From JBMNNU01 sp050942695 (GTDB lineage: Bacteria; Chloroflexota; UBA6077): a DNA stretch of 23,101 bases. The position numbers were made by a program, and so were the translations under genes. Positions 22,600-23,101 of this stretch are shown here, piece by piece. Location of the stretch: contig JBMNNU010000013.1 in the NCBI GenBank assembly GCA_050942695.1, positions 1 to 23,101 of the forward strand. The letters are read 5' to 3'. Positions within the stretch are counted from its first letter, which is position 1. Every line of letters begins with the position of its first letter. The notes under the pieces were generated by a model. That model was not told where the DNA came from, did no database searches, and was given only the letters and a program-made list of their open reading frames with translations.

Positions 22600-23025
22600 A
22601 TGAGTTTGTCTGTAAAAGATGGTTTTACCGCCGGGCAAGCTTCCAAGCTCTCCGGCGTTCCGTATCGCACCCTGGATTACTGGGCGACTTCGCGCTTTAT
22701 CACCCCGAGCATGGCCGGGGCGAAAGGCAAAGGGACCCAGCGGCTCTACTCTTTTCCCGACCTCGTGGCGCTACGAGTTGCTCAGCAGTTGCGTACCGCA
22801 GGCATCAGCCTCCAGGCGTTGAGGAAGGTGGTACGCTATCTGCGCACGCGCCGGAAAACGGCGAGCTTCGCCAATACCTACCTGGTCAGCGACGGGAAGG
22901 ACGTTTTCGAGCGGCGCGGGGATGACTTGATCTCCACGCTTCGACAGCCCGGCCAGATGGCCTCAGCCTGGATCATAGACCTCGGCCAGGTTGTGGAAGA
23001 GCTTCAGAAGGCAATCGCAGTCTAA
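22600..23025 (+). CDS. MerR-family transcriptional regulator
   Basis: A 141-residue DNA-binding protein. The N-terminal winged helix-turn-helix (FTAGQASKLSGVPYRTLDYWATSRFITPS, residues 9-37) continues with GTQRLYSFPDLVALRVAQQLRTAGISLQALRKVVRYLR, the wing and the second helical pair of MerR proteins. The C-terminal part (about 85-141) is short and has no cysteine pair, so it is not a metal sensor of the MerR/CueR type. The effector and target are unknown. ATG 22600 is preceded by GGACGAG, a modest site; a longer frame to 22534 exists but the extension is not MerR-like. It is probably co-transcribed with the small protein upstream. Confidence 0.88.
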   Translation: MSLSVKDGFTAGQASKLSGVPYRTLDYWATSRFITPSMAGAKGKGTQRLYSFPDLVALRVAQQLRTAGISLQALRKVVRYLRTRRKTASFANTYLVSDGKDVFERRGDDLISTLRQPGQMASAWIIDLGQVVEELQKAIAV

Positions 23026-23101
23026 GTAATCGGTGTGCTTGCAAGATCTCGAACATGTTTGTTGATTCTGCGCCACCGTAACGCTATACTACCGAACAGT
23101 T

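Noticed and set aside
1..23101. CRISPR array, riboswitch, rRNA or prophage genes
   Set aside because: I saw no regularly spaced direct repeats, no recognisable riboswitch consensus, no rRNA sequence and no phage structural or integrase genes. The tRNA-Leu shows no adjacent integrase or obvious att duplication.

Overview
The window looks like chromosomal DNA from a GC-rich, probably anaerobic or facultative bacterium, most likely a member of the Chloroflexota. This is an inference from three things: a Tat-type lipoprotein leader followed by an Ala/Pro-rich linker on the solute-binding protein, palindromic repeats of the CGTAGGG type, and a ferredoxin-dependent 2-oxoacid oxidation operon. Without a database search the phylum is a judgement, not a proof.

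Layout. (1) 1-1191: the left edge is genomic debris: a frame-broken IS4-family transposase on the minus strand, which runs off the window, next to the C-terminal stump of an MFS transporter on the plus strand. (2) 1414-7351, minus strand: an operon reading iclR-type regulator, sugar-type ABC ATPase, permease, solute-binding lipoprotein, iron-dependent alcohol dehydrogenase. (3) 7746-12104, plus strand: a divergent set with a DJ-1/PfpI protein, a cyclase-family metal hydrolase, a zinc alcohol dehydrogenase and a D-2-hydroxyacid dehydrogenase. (4) 12330-13007: a GntR/FCD-type regulator, followed by about 240 bp of GC-rich hairpin repeats. (5) 13277-18470, plus strand: a tight seven-gene operon for a four-subunit 2-oxoacid:ferredoxin oxidoreductase (KorDABC-like), a succinyl-CoA-synthetase-like pair and a one-cluster ferredoxin. 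A symmetric repeat/terminator separates it from a convergent glutamate dehydrogenase gene (18545-19855). (6) 20111-23025: a metallophosphoesterase, a hypothetical ORF, a ChaB-like protein, tRNA-Leu(UAA) with its terminator, and a small protein plus MerR-type regulator pair behind a near-consensus promoter.

Two themes stand out. First, the iclR operon and the cyclase gene carry the same promoter/operator module: TTGACA, 17-bp spacer, -10 box, exactly 10 bp, then a 21-bp operator (half sites ATWTCG and CGAAAT, 9 bp apart) matching at 18 of 21 positions in the same orientation. This ties importer and enzymes into one proposed IclR regulon for an unidentified sugar, polyol or hydroxyacid-like substrate. 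Second, glutamate dehydrogenase, the 2-oxoacid:ferredoxin oxidoreductase and the ADP-forming CoA ligase would together form a path from glutamate to 2-oxoglutarate, succinyl-CoA and succinate, yielding NAD(P)H, reduced ferredoxin and ATP. The CoA ligase is divergent at expected active-site loops, so its true substrate is open.
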